The notes below the pieces were generated by a model that was not told the origin of the DNA, did not search any database, and was given only the letters and a program-made list of their open reading frames with translations. A stretch of 64,000 nucleotides of DNA. It comes from an uncultured Myroides sp. Its GTDB lineage: Bacteria > Bacteroidota > Bacteroidia > Flavobacteriales > Flavobacteriaceae. Where the stretch lies: NCBI GenBank assembly GCA_913777665.1, contig CAJYTF010000015.1, positions 124,001 through 188,000 of the forward strand, written 5' to 3'. The stretch's first letter is position 1. Every line of letters starts with the position of its first letter. Both the position numbers and the translations under genes were made by a program. Below, piece by piece: positions 36,227-45,823 of this stretch.

Positions 36227-39037
36227 CTATAAATCTCTCATTCTGCCCGGCATCATCATTCGGCTGCCACCACGGTTTCTGTTGTTTGACGAATTGCCAA
36301 ATTGATTGAATTTCCATGTTACAGAAAACATCACGTAGCGTTCTAAAACAGTATTTTCTTGGTCGATAATCGCTGTTGGGCTGATTGTTCTTGAAGTTCC
36401 TATGTTTTGATTCAGCAAATCGTACACTTTTACTTTTGCAGTCAACGCTTTGTTTAGGAATGTGTACGAAATGGCGGTATTCCACAAAAAGAAATCTCTT
36501 TGAAAACCCGGAGCAATATTAGAATTGTATGTGTAGCCAAAATCGTTACCCCAAGTGAAATTTTCTGGCCAGTACGTGGTTGTTTGCAACATTAGATTAT
36601 GGCGTACAAAACTTGTTTCTGCCAATTGATAATTGCTGTATTTGGTATTGTTAAACGACACGTTGTACGATGGCGCTATGGTAAAAAGTTCGCCATAATC
36701 CCAAGACCCATAAATGTTTGGAGAAAAACTTATCTCGTCGGCATCATACAAAACGCCATTTGCAAAACCTTTTTGTCTGTTAAAGTTGATGCTACTTCCT
36801 GCTCCGTATCGAATAGTATGTGCGTCAAATTTATACGATTTACTCCAATGAAAAAACAATCCGGTGTTAAATGCCCCAGAAACATTTTCATAAGTTGTGG
36901 TTCGCTTGCGGTTTTCATCGAATAGGGTAGAAGAAACAATTTGCGAATCATAAAAACTTGCATTAGCAAAAATACTCCAGCCAGAACGCAGTTGAAAGTT
37001 GTAATTTCTAAAGCCTAAACGTAACGAGTGGTATCTTGCCTGATCTAAATCGCGATTACCAATGTATGTTTGTAATGGATCGTTTAAACGCTCATAAGGC
37101 AGAATTTGCGTAGCATTCGGGTTGTTTACGTTGTAATTGTAGCCAATGTTGAAATTTTTGTTTTTATCTAGCTTGTATCTGAAATTACTGCGTATGTAAG
37201 GCGAAATAAATTTTCTGTCAACCGAATAATCGTTACTCATGTAAAAAGCCGAAGCATTAAAATTAGCAATATTCACGCCCGAATTTACAAACCATTCTAC
37301 TTTTTCGGTGTTATAATTTAAACCAACATAAGGTGTATTGGTAATGATGTTGGTATGAGTTTGGTTTGATAAACGATCATTAAAATCAATAAAACTATTG
37401 GTTTCATCGTTAAAATTAAAAGTGTTCAGATTATCGGTTTGGTTGTTGTAATCAAACGTGTAACCCAAATCAATAAACGCTTTTTCGTTGATAGGTTGCG
37501 AATATTCTGCAGTTATTGTATAAATATCATCGGTGCTGTTTGATCTTTCTTCCTGATTACGAATGTCGTTTGGCTGATCGCCCTGATAAAACAAAGTAGC
37601 CGAATTGGTGTTCCCTAAACCTGTTGTTTTTGAATTATCGTTGCTGAATTCTAAACTGAAATTTTTGCCTTTATCGTTTAGTTTTTTATTGAATTCAATT
37701 GAATTTTTAAACGTGAAACTGTCTGATGTAGAGAACGATCTTTCATTACTTTCGTTAAATAAATTACCATCTGCATCCATTGATTTTGCTGTGGATGTAT
37801 TTCTGAATTCGTTGTTGTTTGCTGATAATTTCGGATTTACAAACAATTGGGTTGTTGGGTTTATTTTATATTCCAAACGAACATCGGCATTGTGGTTGGT
37901 GTTGTTATTTAAACGCTGCGATTCCGATTCGGTAATAAAATCGCCGTCAGGTAACAGGTTAATCACACGCGAACGGTTGTTGTTTTTGTTCTGCGTATCT
38001 TTAAAATAATAACTTGCGTTGGTTTCAAATCCTTTAAAAAACTGATCAGAATAGTTTAAACCAGCCATGTGTGTGCGTGTAATTCCCGAGCCGCTACCAA
38101 AACCGCCTGGCCCACCAGAACGTCCGCCAAAGGTTAAGAACTGACTGCGACCACCACCCATATTATCAAAAATTTCATCCATTGAAAAACCTTCGGAATT
38201 GATGTTATTAGACGATGCTAATACCGAAATTTTACGATTTCCTTTAAAATAATTGATTAATCCGCTGCTTTCGTAACGGTTTGATCCATCTATAATGCTG
38301 CCAATTCCTGCACTTAATTTCGCCATTAAACCTTTGTTGTTGGCTTCGTCTATGGTTAGGTTTATGCTGGCATTATCACTTTTTGCGTTTCTGCCCGAAA
38401 ATTCTTCGCGTTTGGTTTTATGGTCGGTAACCTGAATTTTTTTAATTAAATTGGCAGGTAAATTCTGCATTGCAATGGTTCCGTCGGTATTAAAAAACGG
38501 TTTACCGTTTACCAAGATCTGTGTAACTTCTTTACCATTTACGGTTATTTTTTTATCGGCATCAATTTCCACACCCGGCAGTTCTTTCAACAAAGCCTCT
38601 ACATTGGCATCGGGACGAACTTTAAACGACGAAGCATTAAATTCCAACGTGTCGTTTTTTACACGGATCGGCGCATCGGTAACAATGACAATTTCTGAAA
38701 GTACATCCGAATCGGGCGCCATTACAACTTCGCCTAAATCTTTTGACTGATTGATTTTATCAAATTTTTCGATTTTATCTTTGTATCCAATGTACGAAAA
38801 CGTAAGATAAGAAGGTTCTTCAACAGCCTTAATATCAATAGAAAACAAACCGGAAACATCGGTTGTAGCATATTGAATTAGCGTAGAATCTTTTGCTTTA
38901 GATAGATAAACAGTCATATCGGCAAGCGGAGCTTTAGCATCATCGACTACTTTTCCTTTCAGTTGAATATTTTGTGCAAAACCATCAACAGAAATAAGAA
39001 GGATTAAAAACGGAAGTATGGACAGTATCTTTTTCAT
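36227..39037 (-). CDS. Outer-membrane beta-barrel receptor-like protein (paralogue 2)
   Basis: 936 residues from the ATG at 39037. Signal peptide (about 1-22, SVDGFAQ), CarboxypepD_reg-like domain, plug-like domain (NDTLEFNASSFKVRP, GVEIDADKKITVNGKEV, IKKIQVTDHKTKREEFSG) and the OMP_b-brl_3-type barrel. Nearly every motif of paralogue 1 recurs in the same order. The tail is Asn/Arg/Met-rich (NRGGSRMMMPGRMRDL). The frame is open up to 39067, but a -7 element (39050-39043) sits between the two ATG codons, so the shorter start is chosen. Confidence 0.9.
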   Translation of the reverse strand: MKKILSILPFLILLISVDGFAQNIQLKGKVVDDAKAPLADMTVYLSKAKDSTLIQYATTDVSGLFSIDIKAVEEPSYLTFSYIGYKDKIEKFDKINQSKDLGEVVMAPDSDVLSEIVIVTDAPIRVKNDTLEFNASSFKVRPDANVEALLKELPGVEIDADKKITVNGKEVTQILVNGKPFFNTDGTIAMQNLPANLIKKIQVTDHKTKREEFSGRNAKSDNASINLTIDEANNKGLMAKLSAGIGSIIDGSNRYESSGLINYFKGNRKISVLASSNNINSEGFSMDEIFDNMGGGRSQFLTFGGRSGGPGGFGSGSGITRTHMAGLNYSDQFFKGFETNASYYFKDTQNKNNNRSRVINLLPDGDFITESESQRLNNNTNHNADVRLEYKINPTTQLFVNPKLSANNNEFRNTSTAKSMDADGNLFNESNERSFSTSDSFTFKNSIEFNKKLNDKGKNFSLEFSNDNSKTTGLGNTNSATLFYQGDQPNDIRNQEERSNSTDDIYTITAEYSQPINEKAFIDLGYTFDYNNQTDNLNTFNFNDETNSFIDFNDRLSNQTHTNIITNTPYVGLNYNTEKVEWFVNSGVNIANFNASAFYMSNDYSVDRKFISPYIRSNFRYKLDKNKNFNIGYNYNVNNPNATQILPYERLNDPLQTYIGNRDLDQARYHSLRLGFRNYNFQLRSGWSIFANASFYDSQIVSSTLFDENRKRTTTYENVSGAFNTGLFFHWSKSYKFDAHTIRYGAGSSINFNRQKGFANGVLYDADEISFSPNIYGSWDYGELFTIAPSYNVSFNNTKYSNYQLAETSFVRHNLMLQTTTYWPENFTWGNDFGYTYNSNIAPGFQRDFFLWNTAISYTFLNKALTAKVKVYDLLNQNIGTSRTISPTAIIDQENTVLERYVMFSVTWKFNQFGNSSNNRNRGGSRMMMPGRMRDL

Positions 39038-39042
39038 AAAAG

Positions 39043-39050
39043 CAAAAATA
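39043..39050 (-). promoter_or_regulatory. Candidate -7 element for paralogue 2
   Basis: Minus-strand TATTTTTG, five bases before the chosen ATG; suggests a leaderless transcript. The only TTTG upstream is spaced about 14 bases, too short. Confidence 0.4.
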
Positions 39051-39092
39051 AGAAAGCGATTCTTCAAAAAAAATTGAAAAATCGCTTTTTAA
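39051..39092 (-). terminator. Terminator after PepSY gene
   Basis: AAAGCGATT pairs with AATCGCTTT across an A/T loop, with T-rich flank on the minus strand; lies 28 bases after the PepSY stop. Confidence 0.7.
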
Positions 39093-39119
39093 AAGGTATT
39101 AACCTATTTTGTTTTAAGC

Positions 39120-40325
39120 TTAAGCTTTTGTTTTCTTCTTTTTATTGCGTCCATACCAAATCATAAAACCGGTAACCGGTAAGCTGGCACACAGCAAACT
39201 TACAATAAAAGCAATGATTTTGGTAGGCAAACCAAAGATCGATCCTACGTGAATATCGTAATTGGCATTGATCATTTTCTCACCAAAATCTTTGTCTTCC
39301 GGGTTTCTTGTGTGTAGCAATTCGCCCGAGTTTTCATCGAAAATTAAATTACTGTTTTTGTGGTACGAATACGAAAGATGTCTAACATAAACCTCAAAAT
39401 TCGGATGTTCGTGATCGTCTATATGTTCGTGCCCCAAATCTAAGGCAAACATGTAAGCATCGGGATACAATTCTTCTACTGTTTTAGCAATTTTATCTAA
39501 CGTAGTTTCGGTTCTTAATTCTTCTGGAGCAGTGGTTTTTATGTGTGAAAAATCAGGATATTGGGTGTTTCCGCCCGAAAAAACTACATAAATCATTGCT
39601 TGAATAAAAAAGAAGGCATAAAACAAACCGGTAATTGAAAAAATTAAGGCAAAAAACGATGTGTAAAAGCCAATAATGTTGTGTAAATCGTAGTTTTTAC
39701 GTTTCCAGTTTTTAATATTTTTCCACTTAAACCAAAAACGTTGTTTGCGGGCTGCCTTGTTTTTTGGCCACCATAAAATAATGCCCGAAATAAGCATGAA
39801 CACAAAAATTAAAACCGGAATTCCCGTAACCCATTTTCCCCAATCAGAATTTAAAAGAAAACTCCAATGCAGCATTTTTACAATATTAAAAAAGCCGTTT
39901 TTCTCGTCGTAAACTTGTAAAACTTTACCGCTGTACGGGTTTACATACGCTAATTTGTAAACAGGATATTCATCGAAATAATTCCAGGCATGTTCGTTGC
40001 GTTCGTAATAATAAAACTGATACGATAACGCATGATCTATAGGAATATTTACCCAGTGAATCGGGTATTTTTCAGAAACCTGCTGTTCCACTAAACGCTC
40101 TAACGTTTTAATAGTAAGCTTTTCTTTGTTTTGATAATTTGGTTCGTTGTGGTAAATGTATTCTTTACGCTGAATGCCTTCTATTTCGTCTTTAAAAACG
40201 TACAATGCACCAGTTATAGAAATGAAAAACACAATAGAACCAATAAGCAAGCCGAACCAAAGGTGCAGCTTGCCTATTAATTTTTTGAATTTGCTTTTTT
40301 GCTTTTTATCTTTCTTATTTGTCAT
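39120..40325 (-). CDS. PepSY-associated transmembrane protein (iron-reductase-like)
   Basis: 401 residues. PepSY_TM fold: transmembrane segments at about 20-40, 145-165 (TGIPVLIFVFMLISGIILW), 200-225 and 350-380, with a periplasmic PepSY-like region. Conserved HLWFGLLIGSIVFFISITGALYVFKDEI, the MLHWSFLL segment, DLHNIIGFY and NYDIHVGSIFGLPTK give four histidines suited to bind haem. Such proteins are coupled to siderophore receptors and may reduce ferric chelates. Stop/start overlap TAATG with the receptor upstream shows translational coupling. Confidence 0.92.
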   Translation of the reverse strand: MTNKKDKKQKSKFKKLIGKLHLWFGLLIGSIVFFISITGALYVFKDEIEGIQRKEYIYHNEPNYQNKEKLTIKTLERLVEQQVSEKYPIHWVNIPIDHALSYQFYYYERNEHAWNYFDEYPVYKLAYVNPYSGKVLQVYDEKNGFFNIVKMLHWSFLLNSDWGKWVTGIPVLIFVFMLISGIILWWPKNKAARKQRFWFKWKNIKNWKRKNYDLHNIIGFYTSFFALIFSITGLFYAFFFIQAMIYVVFSGGNTQYPDFSHIKTTAPEELRTETTLDKIAKTVEELYPDAYMFALDLGHEHIDDHEHPNFEVYVRHLSYSYHKNSNLIFDENSGELLHTRNPEDKDFGEKMINANYDIHVGSIFGLPTKIIAFIVSLLCASLPVTGFMIWYGRNKKKKTKA

Positions 40326-42493
40326 TAGAATTTATAGTTTAAACCTAACGAAATAGATCTTGCAAATTGCGGGTTGATGGTTGACCAACCTATAAAATAT
40401 TTTTCATTGGTAAGATTATCAACTTTTAAAACAGCACTATACTTTTCGGCGTTGTAAGATAATGCTGCGTTAAAAACGGTGTAGCCCGGCAAAGCAAATG
40501 TGCCAATAGTTGATCTGTTAAGAGTAAGTAATTCACTCGCAGAATTGGCACCAAAACCTAATCCGAAATTTTTTAAAGCTCCTTGTTGAACCGTGTAATT
40601 TGCCCAAAAGTTAAATAAATTTTCAGGACCAGCTTCCTCTGTTCTTAAACCTAAATAACCAGAATCTGCCGCATCGTTAATAACTTTGTTGTTATTGTGG
40701 CTATAACCTGCAATAATGTTTAAACCGTTAATAGGGCTTCCTAAAACACTAATTTCAAAACCTTTGCTTTCTACTTCGCCAGCTTGTGTGGCATCAACAC
40801 CGTTACCCATTACCTTGTTTTTAACTTTAATGTCGTAGTAACTTGCCGTAACCGATAAACGGTCTTTAATTAAACTTGCTTTTGTACCAACTTCCCATTG
40901 GTTTGCTTGTTCAGGTTCAAAATAACGTAATTCTCTACCAACAATATTTCCGTCTTCGTCTGTAATGTCAATGGCAGCAGCATCTAAATATTGAAATCCG
41001 TTCATGTAATTACCAAAAACCGATAACTTATTTAGAATTGGCTGATAAACCACCCCGAATTTAGGAGAGAATGTTGTTCTTTCTTTTAATTTATCAGTTG
41101 AATATGCTGTTGGCTGTCCGGTAAAATGGTCGGCACGTAAACTAATCATTGCCGATAAATTCGGTAAAAATTCAATTACGTTTGATGCATACGCACTGTA
41201 AATTTTTGTTTCTGCCGATTGCAATTCTGCCGATGTTCCTAATAAAGCGGCGTCAACATGTGGTGTAGTTAACATTGTTTGCTGCATTTCATTATTTGCA
41301 TCTGGCATTGTGTCTGTTTGATTCACTAAAGAAACTGTTCCATAACTTGCCCAACCTGTACCGCCAACAGTAAATTTTCTTTGGAAATAATCTAAACCGG
41401 CAACCAATTTATTTTTAACCGAACCAATATTGTATGTTCCTACAAAATTTTGTTGAATACCCGTTGCGTTTGTTTCTGCTTCGCCTTTCGTTATAAAACG
41501 TGTAAACTCATCTCCGTTGGCAGAATCCCATAAATAATGATAGTAACCGCTTGTTTTGGCGTTGGTTTTAGAGAGAATGGTGGTCGATGTCCAATTTTCA
41601 GATAACTGATAAACTGCGTACGCTTGTAGGTTAAATGTTGGGTTTTTTATGGTTAAATCGTTGCTGGTGTATGATTTTTTATAGTTCTTTTCGAATAAAT
41701 CCATCGATTGAAACGATAACGGACTGTATCGGCTTAAAAAGATCATAGGTGCATTGGCAGCTTCAGAACTTTTAAATTCTGTATTGACAAAGAAAGTTAA
41801 ACGATCGTTCGCAACAAATTTTAACGATGGCGCAAAAAATAACGATTTACTAAAACCTGCGTCCTGAAATGAATTGCGGTATTGGTATGCCGTATTTAAC
41901 CGAAAAGATGTTTGTTTGTTAAGCGGCGTATTAATATCGGCAGTAACACGGTTTAATCCGTACGATCCGTTGGTATAACCCATTTCGCCCCCAAAAGTTT
42001 CGTAAGGCTTTTTAGTAGTGATATTAATTAATCCACCGTACGATACTAAATTTCCACCATACATAGTTCCCGATGGTCCTTTAATAACTTCAATGCTTTC
42101 TATATTTGCAGGATCTAAACTTCCATTACTAAAACTTGGCATGCCGTTTAATAAGCGTGGTTGGGTTGAAAAACCGCGCATGCTATAAAATTCCGCACCA
42201 TCACTTCCGCGACCTGTAGATTCCCATAAACGCGAAACACCTGTAGCATTTTTCATAGCATCGCTAAAAGTGGTTACTACTTGTTCTTTTAAAATATTTT
42301 TGTTGATTACGTTATAAACTTGCGGATTTTCAATGTCTTTTAAAGGCATTTTGTTCGATGAATTTACACTTTTTTGAATATAAGCTTCAATGATTAATTC
42401 ATCTAAATTGTCTGATTTTATAGAATCGGTTTCTTGAGCACTTGCTTCAAAGGCAACAGTAACCGCAGGAAGAATTAGTAGTAATTTTTTCAT
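40325..42493 (-). CDS. TonB-dependent siderophore receptor
   Basis: 722 residues. Signal peptide (1-19, FEASAQE), plug domain (about 50-165: DAMKNATGVSRLWESTGRGSD, FSTQPRLLNGMPSF, IESIEVIKGPSGTMYGG) and a 22-strand barrel of the FhuA/FpvA siderophore type, ending LGLNYKF. No CarboxypepD_reg domain. Ferric-siderophore uptake by family. Shares an operon with the PepSY protein (one-base overlap) and has the best promoter/operator arrangement in the region at 42511-42544. Confidence 0.93.
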   Translation of the reverse strand: MKKLLLILPAVTVAFEASAQETDSIKSDNLDELIIEAYIQKSVNSSNKMPLKDIENPQVYNVINKNILKEQVVTTFSDAMKNATGVSRLWESTGRGSDGAEFYSMRGFSTQPRLLNGMPSFSNGSLDPANIESIEVIKGPSGTMYGGNLVSYGGLINITTKKPYETFGGEMGYTNGSYGLNRVTADINTPLNKQTSFRLNTAYQYRNSFQDAGFSKSLFFAPSLKFVANDRLTFFVNTEFKSSEAANAPMIFLSRYSPLSFQSMDLFEKNYKKSYTSNDLTIKNPTFNLQAYAVYQLSENWTSTTILSKTNAKTSGYYHYLWDSANGDEFTRFITKGEAETNATGIQQNFVGTYNIGSVKNKLVAGLDYFQRKFTVGGTGWASYGTVSLVNQTDTMPDANNEMQQTMLTTPHVDAALLGTSAELQSAETKIYSAYASNVIEFLPNLSAMISLRADHFTGQPTAYSTDKLKERTTFSPKFGVVYQPILNKLSVFGNYMNGFQYLDAAAIDITDEDGNIVGRELRYFEPEQANQWEVGTKASLIKDRLSVTASYYDIKVKNKVMGNGVDATQAGEVESKGFEISVLGSPINGLNIIAGYSHNNNKVINDAADSGYLGLRTEEAGPENLFNFWANYTVQQGALKNFGLGFGANSASELLTLNRSTIGTFALPGYTVFNAALSYNAEKYSAVLKVDNLTNEKYFIGWSTINPQFARSISLGLNYKF

Positions 42494-42510
42494 CTTTTAA
42501 AAATTTGATG

Positions 42511-42544
42511 CAAAAGTACTTTTATTCTTATTTAAAACAAATAA
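42511..42544 (-). promoter_or_regulatory. Siderophore receptor promoter with overlapping dyad operator
   Basis: Minus-strand TTTG (42541-42538), 19-base spacer, TACTTTTG (42518-42511). A 6-bp dyad, TTATTT-AAAAC-AAATAA on the plus strand (42528-42544), covers the -33 element and spacer, a place where a repressor such as Fur would block initiation. Fur binding is inference from the gene's function. Confidence 0.65.
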
Positions 42545-42670
42545 AAATAAGGTTTTTTTGAAGCAAATTAAAAATGATTAAATACCGATTTATTTAATTG
42601 AAAAATGTAGTTGGATTTTAAATAGAATCATTCAGTATTCTGATGAGGTTTTTTGAATAATTTTGACTTT

Positions 42671-42727
42671 TCGTCAAGCTGAACTTCATTAACTTCGTTC
42701 AGTTCGCAAGCTCGGGTCAGTTTCGCA
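42671..42727. repeat. REP-like palindromic element in the der/receptor spacer
   Basis: CTGAAC (42679-42684) and GTTCAG (42697-42702) face each other, followed by CAAGCTCGGGTCAG, similar to the CAAGCTCGAACTGAC arm of the elements at 58.6 kb. The rest of the 300-base spacer holds only the receptor promoter and the der terminator. Confidence 0.4.
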
Positions 42728-42768
42728 TAATTTTTCTATTATAATTCGTGTAATTAAGTTTAAATAAA

Positions 42769-42796
42769 AAAAGGAAAGACGTAAATCTTTCCTTTT
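42769..42796 (-). terminator. Terminator after der
   Basis: AAAAGGAAAGA pairs with TCTTTCCTTTT; T-rich on both sides. Confidence 0.85.
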
Positions 42797-42800
42797 GTAA

Positions 42801-44111
42801 TTATTTTTGTCGGAAGTAAATCTCAATTGGCACTCCTTCAAAATTATAAATTTCGCGTAATTTGTTTTCTACATAACGCTTGTACGGATCCTTAATGTAT
42901 TGTGGCAAATTGGCAAAAAATACAAACTGCGGTACAGGTGTTGGCAACTGCATACAGTATTTAATTTTAATATATTTACCTTTAATTGCCGGCGGTGGAT
43001 TGTGTTCAATAATCGGCAACATGGTTTCGTTAAATTTCGATGTTGAAATACGTTGCTTGCGGTTTTCGTACACTTCTACAGCGGTTTCTAACGCTTTTAA
43101 CAAACGTTGTTTGGTTAATGCCGATACAAAAAGAATAGGCACATCGGTAAACGGAGCGATCTCTTCGCGGATTTTTTTCTCGTAATCGTGAGAGGTCATC
43201 GTGTCTTTTTCAACCAAATCCCATTTGTTAACCAATATTACAATTCCCTTGCGGTTTTTTTCTGCCAACCAAAAAATATTCTGATCCTGACCTTCAAATC
43301 CACGGGTTGCATCAATCACTAAAATACAAACATCGGCATGTTCAATAGCACGTACCGAACGCATTACCGAGTAAAATTCTAAATCGTCTTTTACCTTTGC
43401 TTTTCTACGGATACCGGCTGTATCAACCAAGTTAAATTCAAAACCAAAACGGTTGTATTTTGTATCGATCGCATCGCGCGTTGTTCCTGCAATATCGGTA
43501 ACCACAAAACGATCTTCGCCAATCAATGCATTAATAAAGCTCGATTTTCCAGCGTTAGGACGACCAACAACTGCAAAACGAGGTAATTCGTCTTTTACTT
43601 CTTCAACTTCTGGCAATTCAGGTAAAATTTCAACAATTTTATCTAAAACTTCACCCGTTCCAGAACCGCTCATTCCAGACATGGTAACGTATTCGCCCAA
43701 ACCTAAATTGTAAAATTCAAAAGCATCTTGTTCGCGTTTTGCGTTATCAACTTTATTTACAACCAATAAAACCGGTTTGGTAACTTTACGCAGCAGTTTT
43801 GCTACTTCGTTATCCATTGGGGTAATTCCTTCTTCAACATCAACCAAAAACACAATGGCATCGGCTTCATCAATCGCCAATTCTACTTGTTTGCGGATCT
43901 CGCCTTCAAAAATATCGTCTGATCCTTTAATATATCCACCTGTATCAATAACAGAGAATTCTTTTCCATTCCATTCACTTTTTCCATAATTACGATCTCT
44001 GGTAACACCACTTACCGAATCTACTATGGCTTCGCGTCTTTGAATAAGACGGTTAAAAAAGGTCGACTTTCCTACATTAGGTCTACCTACAATTGCTACA
44101 ATGTTGCTCAT
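42801..44111 (-). CDS. der: Ribosome biogenesis GTPase Der (EngA)
   Basis: 436 residues with two tandem GTPase domains and a KH-like C-terminal domain. Domain 1: [18 protein letters not shown]; domain 2: [24 protein letters not shown]. The C-terminus (about 350-436) has the KH-like segment with [15 protein letters not shown] and FFANLPQYI. Needed for 50S subunit assembly. It is the second gene of era-der with a 27-base spacer. Confidence 0.98.
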   Translation of the reverse strand: MSNIVAIVGRPNVGKSTFFNRLIQRREAIVDSVSGVTRDRNYGKSEWNGKEFSVIDTGGYIKGSDDIFEGEIRKQVELAIDEADAIVFLVDVEEGITPMDNEVAKLLRKVTKPVLLVVNKVDNAKREQDAFEFYNLGLGEYVTMSGMSGSGTGEVLDKIVEILPELPEVEEVKDELPRFAVVGRPNAGKSSFINALIGEDRFVVTDIAGTTRDAIDTKYNRFGFEFNLVDTAGIRRKAKVKDDLEFYSVMRSVRAIEHADVCILVIDATRGFEGQDQNIFWLAEKNRKGIVILVNKWDLVEKDTMTSHDYEKKIREEIAPFTDVPILFVSALTKQRLLKALETAVEVYENRKQRISTSKFNETMLPIIEHNPPPAIKGKYIKIKYCMQLPTPVPQFVFFANLPQYIKDPYKRYVENKLREIYNFEGVPIEIYFRQK

Positions 44112-44138
44112 ATTACTTCACTTTTAAAAAGTGTGATT

Positions 44139-45023
44139 TTATTTTTGTTGATACCCGAAGCGGCGTAATTGGAACTGGTTGTTTCGCCAGTCTTTATTCA
44201 CTTTTACAAACAGTTCAATGTGGACCTGCTTGTCAAAAAACTTCTCTAATTCGGCACGCGATTCCATTCCTACTTTCTTTAAAGCTGAGCCTTTATGACC
44301 GATTATGATGCCTTTTTGACTGTCACGCTCTACCATAATCACGGCTTTAATGTGAATGATTTTATCTTCTTCTTTAAACTCTTCTGTTTCGATTTCTACC
44401 GAATAAGGAATTTCCTTTTGATAGTTTAGAAGGATTTTTTCGCGGATAATTTCATTAACAAAGAAACGTTCAGGTTTATCGGTCAATGCATCTTTCGGGT
44501 AATAAGGTGGCGATTCTGGTAATAATTCTAAAATGCGGTTAAAAACAGTATCCACATTAAAATTGTTTAGTGCCGATATTGGAATTATTTCTGCATTAGG
44601 AACTTTTTCTTTCCACAAAGCAACCTGTTCTTCCAAATGTTCTTGGTTTGATTTATCGATCTTATTCAACAACAATAAAACCGGAACTTTTGCATGTGTA
44701 ATTTTTTTAAAGAAAGCTTCGTCTTTTAATTCGCGTTCGCCCACTTCAACCATATACAAAAGAATGTCTGCATCTTCAAACGCCGATTTTACAAAATCCA
44801 TCATCGAAGTCTGCAATTCGTACGCAGGCTTGATGATTCCCGGAGTGTCTGAAAAAACCATTTGAAAATCGTCACCATTTACAATTCCGAAAATACGGTG
44901 GCGCGTTGTTTGTGCTTTTGATGTAATGATTGATAAACGCTCACCAATAAAAGCATTCATTAAGGTTGATTTTCCTACATTAGGATTTCCGATAATATTT
45001 ATAAAACCAGCTTTGTGCGACAT
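44139..45023 (-). CDS. era: GTPase Era
   Basis: 294 residues from ATG 45023. GTPase domain: GNPNVGKSTLMNAFIGERL, DTPGI, LLNKIDKS; KH domain at about 205-290 with IIGHKGSALKKVGMESRAELEKFF. Binds 16S rRNA 3' end in 30S maturation. The frame runs up to 45044, but that start lies inside a -7 element (45049-45042), so the ATG seven codons later is preferred. Co-transcribed with der. Confidence 0.97.
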   Translation of the reverse strand: MSHKAGFINIIGNPNVGKSTLMNAFIGERLSIITSKAQTTRHRIFGIVNGDDFQMVFSDTPGIIKPAYELQTSMMDFVKSAFEDADILLYMVEVGERELKDEAFFKKITHAKVPVLLLLNKIDKSNQEHLEEQVALWKEKVPNAEIIPISALNNFNVDTVFNRILELLPESPPYYPKDALTDKPERFFVNEIIREKILLNYQKEIPYSVEIETEEFKEEDKIIHIKAVIMVERDSQKGIIIGHKGSALKKVGMESRAELEKFFDKQVHIELFVKVNKDWRNNQFQLRRFGYQQK

Positions 45024-45041
45024 AATTTCTGTAATAATTTG

Positions 45042-45049
45042 CAAAGTTA
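45042..45049 (-). promoter_or_regulatory. Candidate -7 element for era-der
   Basis: Minus-strand TAACTTTG, 18 bases before the chosen era ATG. No -33 TTG at the right distance. Confidence 0.45.
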
Positions 45050-45095
45050 CTTAATAATAGTGAAACACACTAATTTTATAATTTTCTGTAAAAAG

Positions 45096-45127
45096 TTTGG
45101 GTATTCCAAAAAGTCGCCTTACATTTG
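45096..45127 (+). promoter_or_regulatory. Promoter of the initiator tRNA pair
   Basis: TTTG (45096-45099), 20 bases, TACATTTG (45120-45127): near-perfect Bacteroidota promoter; the tRNA begins 12 bases after it. Confidence 0.82.
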
Positions 45128-45138
45128 CACCACAATAG

Positions 45139-45211
<73 letters not shown>

Positions 45212-45287
45212 CTAAGACTAAAAGTCCTTTTAAAAAATGTTTAGAATTTCGTTTTTTAATCGTAGTAAAAATTCACAAAACGCACAG

Positions 45288-45360
<73 letters not shown>

Positions 45361-45365
45361 CTCAC

Positions 45366-45398
45366 AAAAGTGATGAATGTAAATTCATCACTTTTTTT
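45366..45398 (+). terminator. Terminator of the tRNA transcript
   Basis: 13-bp stem AAAAGTGATGAAT/ATTCATCACTTTT, 4-base loop and T-run, six bases after tRNA copy 2. Confidence 0.92.
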
Positions 45399-45823
45399 AT
45401 TTGCTTGATTTTTAATGTTTTATATTTTTTTTGTGCAAATTTTTTTTGTTTGGGAATAATAATATTTCTTTTGTTATTATTTTTGTGTAACTATTTGTTA
45501 TATAGTGCTTTAAAATTTTTTTTCTACAAATGGTTCGAGAATCCTTTCAAGTTGCCCTAACAATTATCGAACCAATTTAATATTAATAATTATAAGTGTA
45601 TTGTTCTTGTTTTCAATTGTTTAGGTGGATTTCGTGTTGAAATTTAGAATTCTTTCAGTGGAAGAAGGGAATTATTAGTGAATATTTGATTGATACCTAC
45701 CTTTTTCAGAAGAATGTAAAGGGAATAAACCTGATGCACCATCGGACATTCTGATTTTTGTGATAGAGTATAAGTAACTCCTTAGAATCCTAAAATCATA
45801 ATTATAAATCAAAAAATAACGTT
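45399..45823. other. Gene-free spacer next to tRNA pair
   Basis: About 425 very AT-rich bases without a credible reading frame. The only structure seen is the inverted-repeat arm at 45528-45578. The run at 45660-45780 reads like decayed coding sequence but has no recognisable product. Confidence 0.5.
45528..45578. repeat. Left arm of imperfect inverted repeat
   Basis: Contains AGTTGCCCTAAC followed by TCGAACCAATTT, matching in reverse complement the arm at 46446-46480 (AGTAGCCCTAAC, CTCGAACCATTTT). The arm is also quasi-palindromic itself: TGGTTCGA at 45531 faces TCGAACCA at 45567. Also shares TGGTTCGAG with the tRNA T-arm. Confidence 0.6.
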
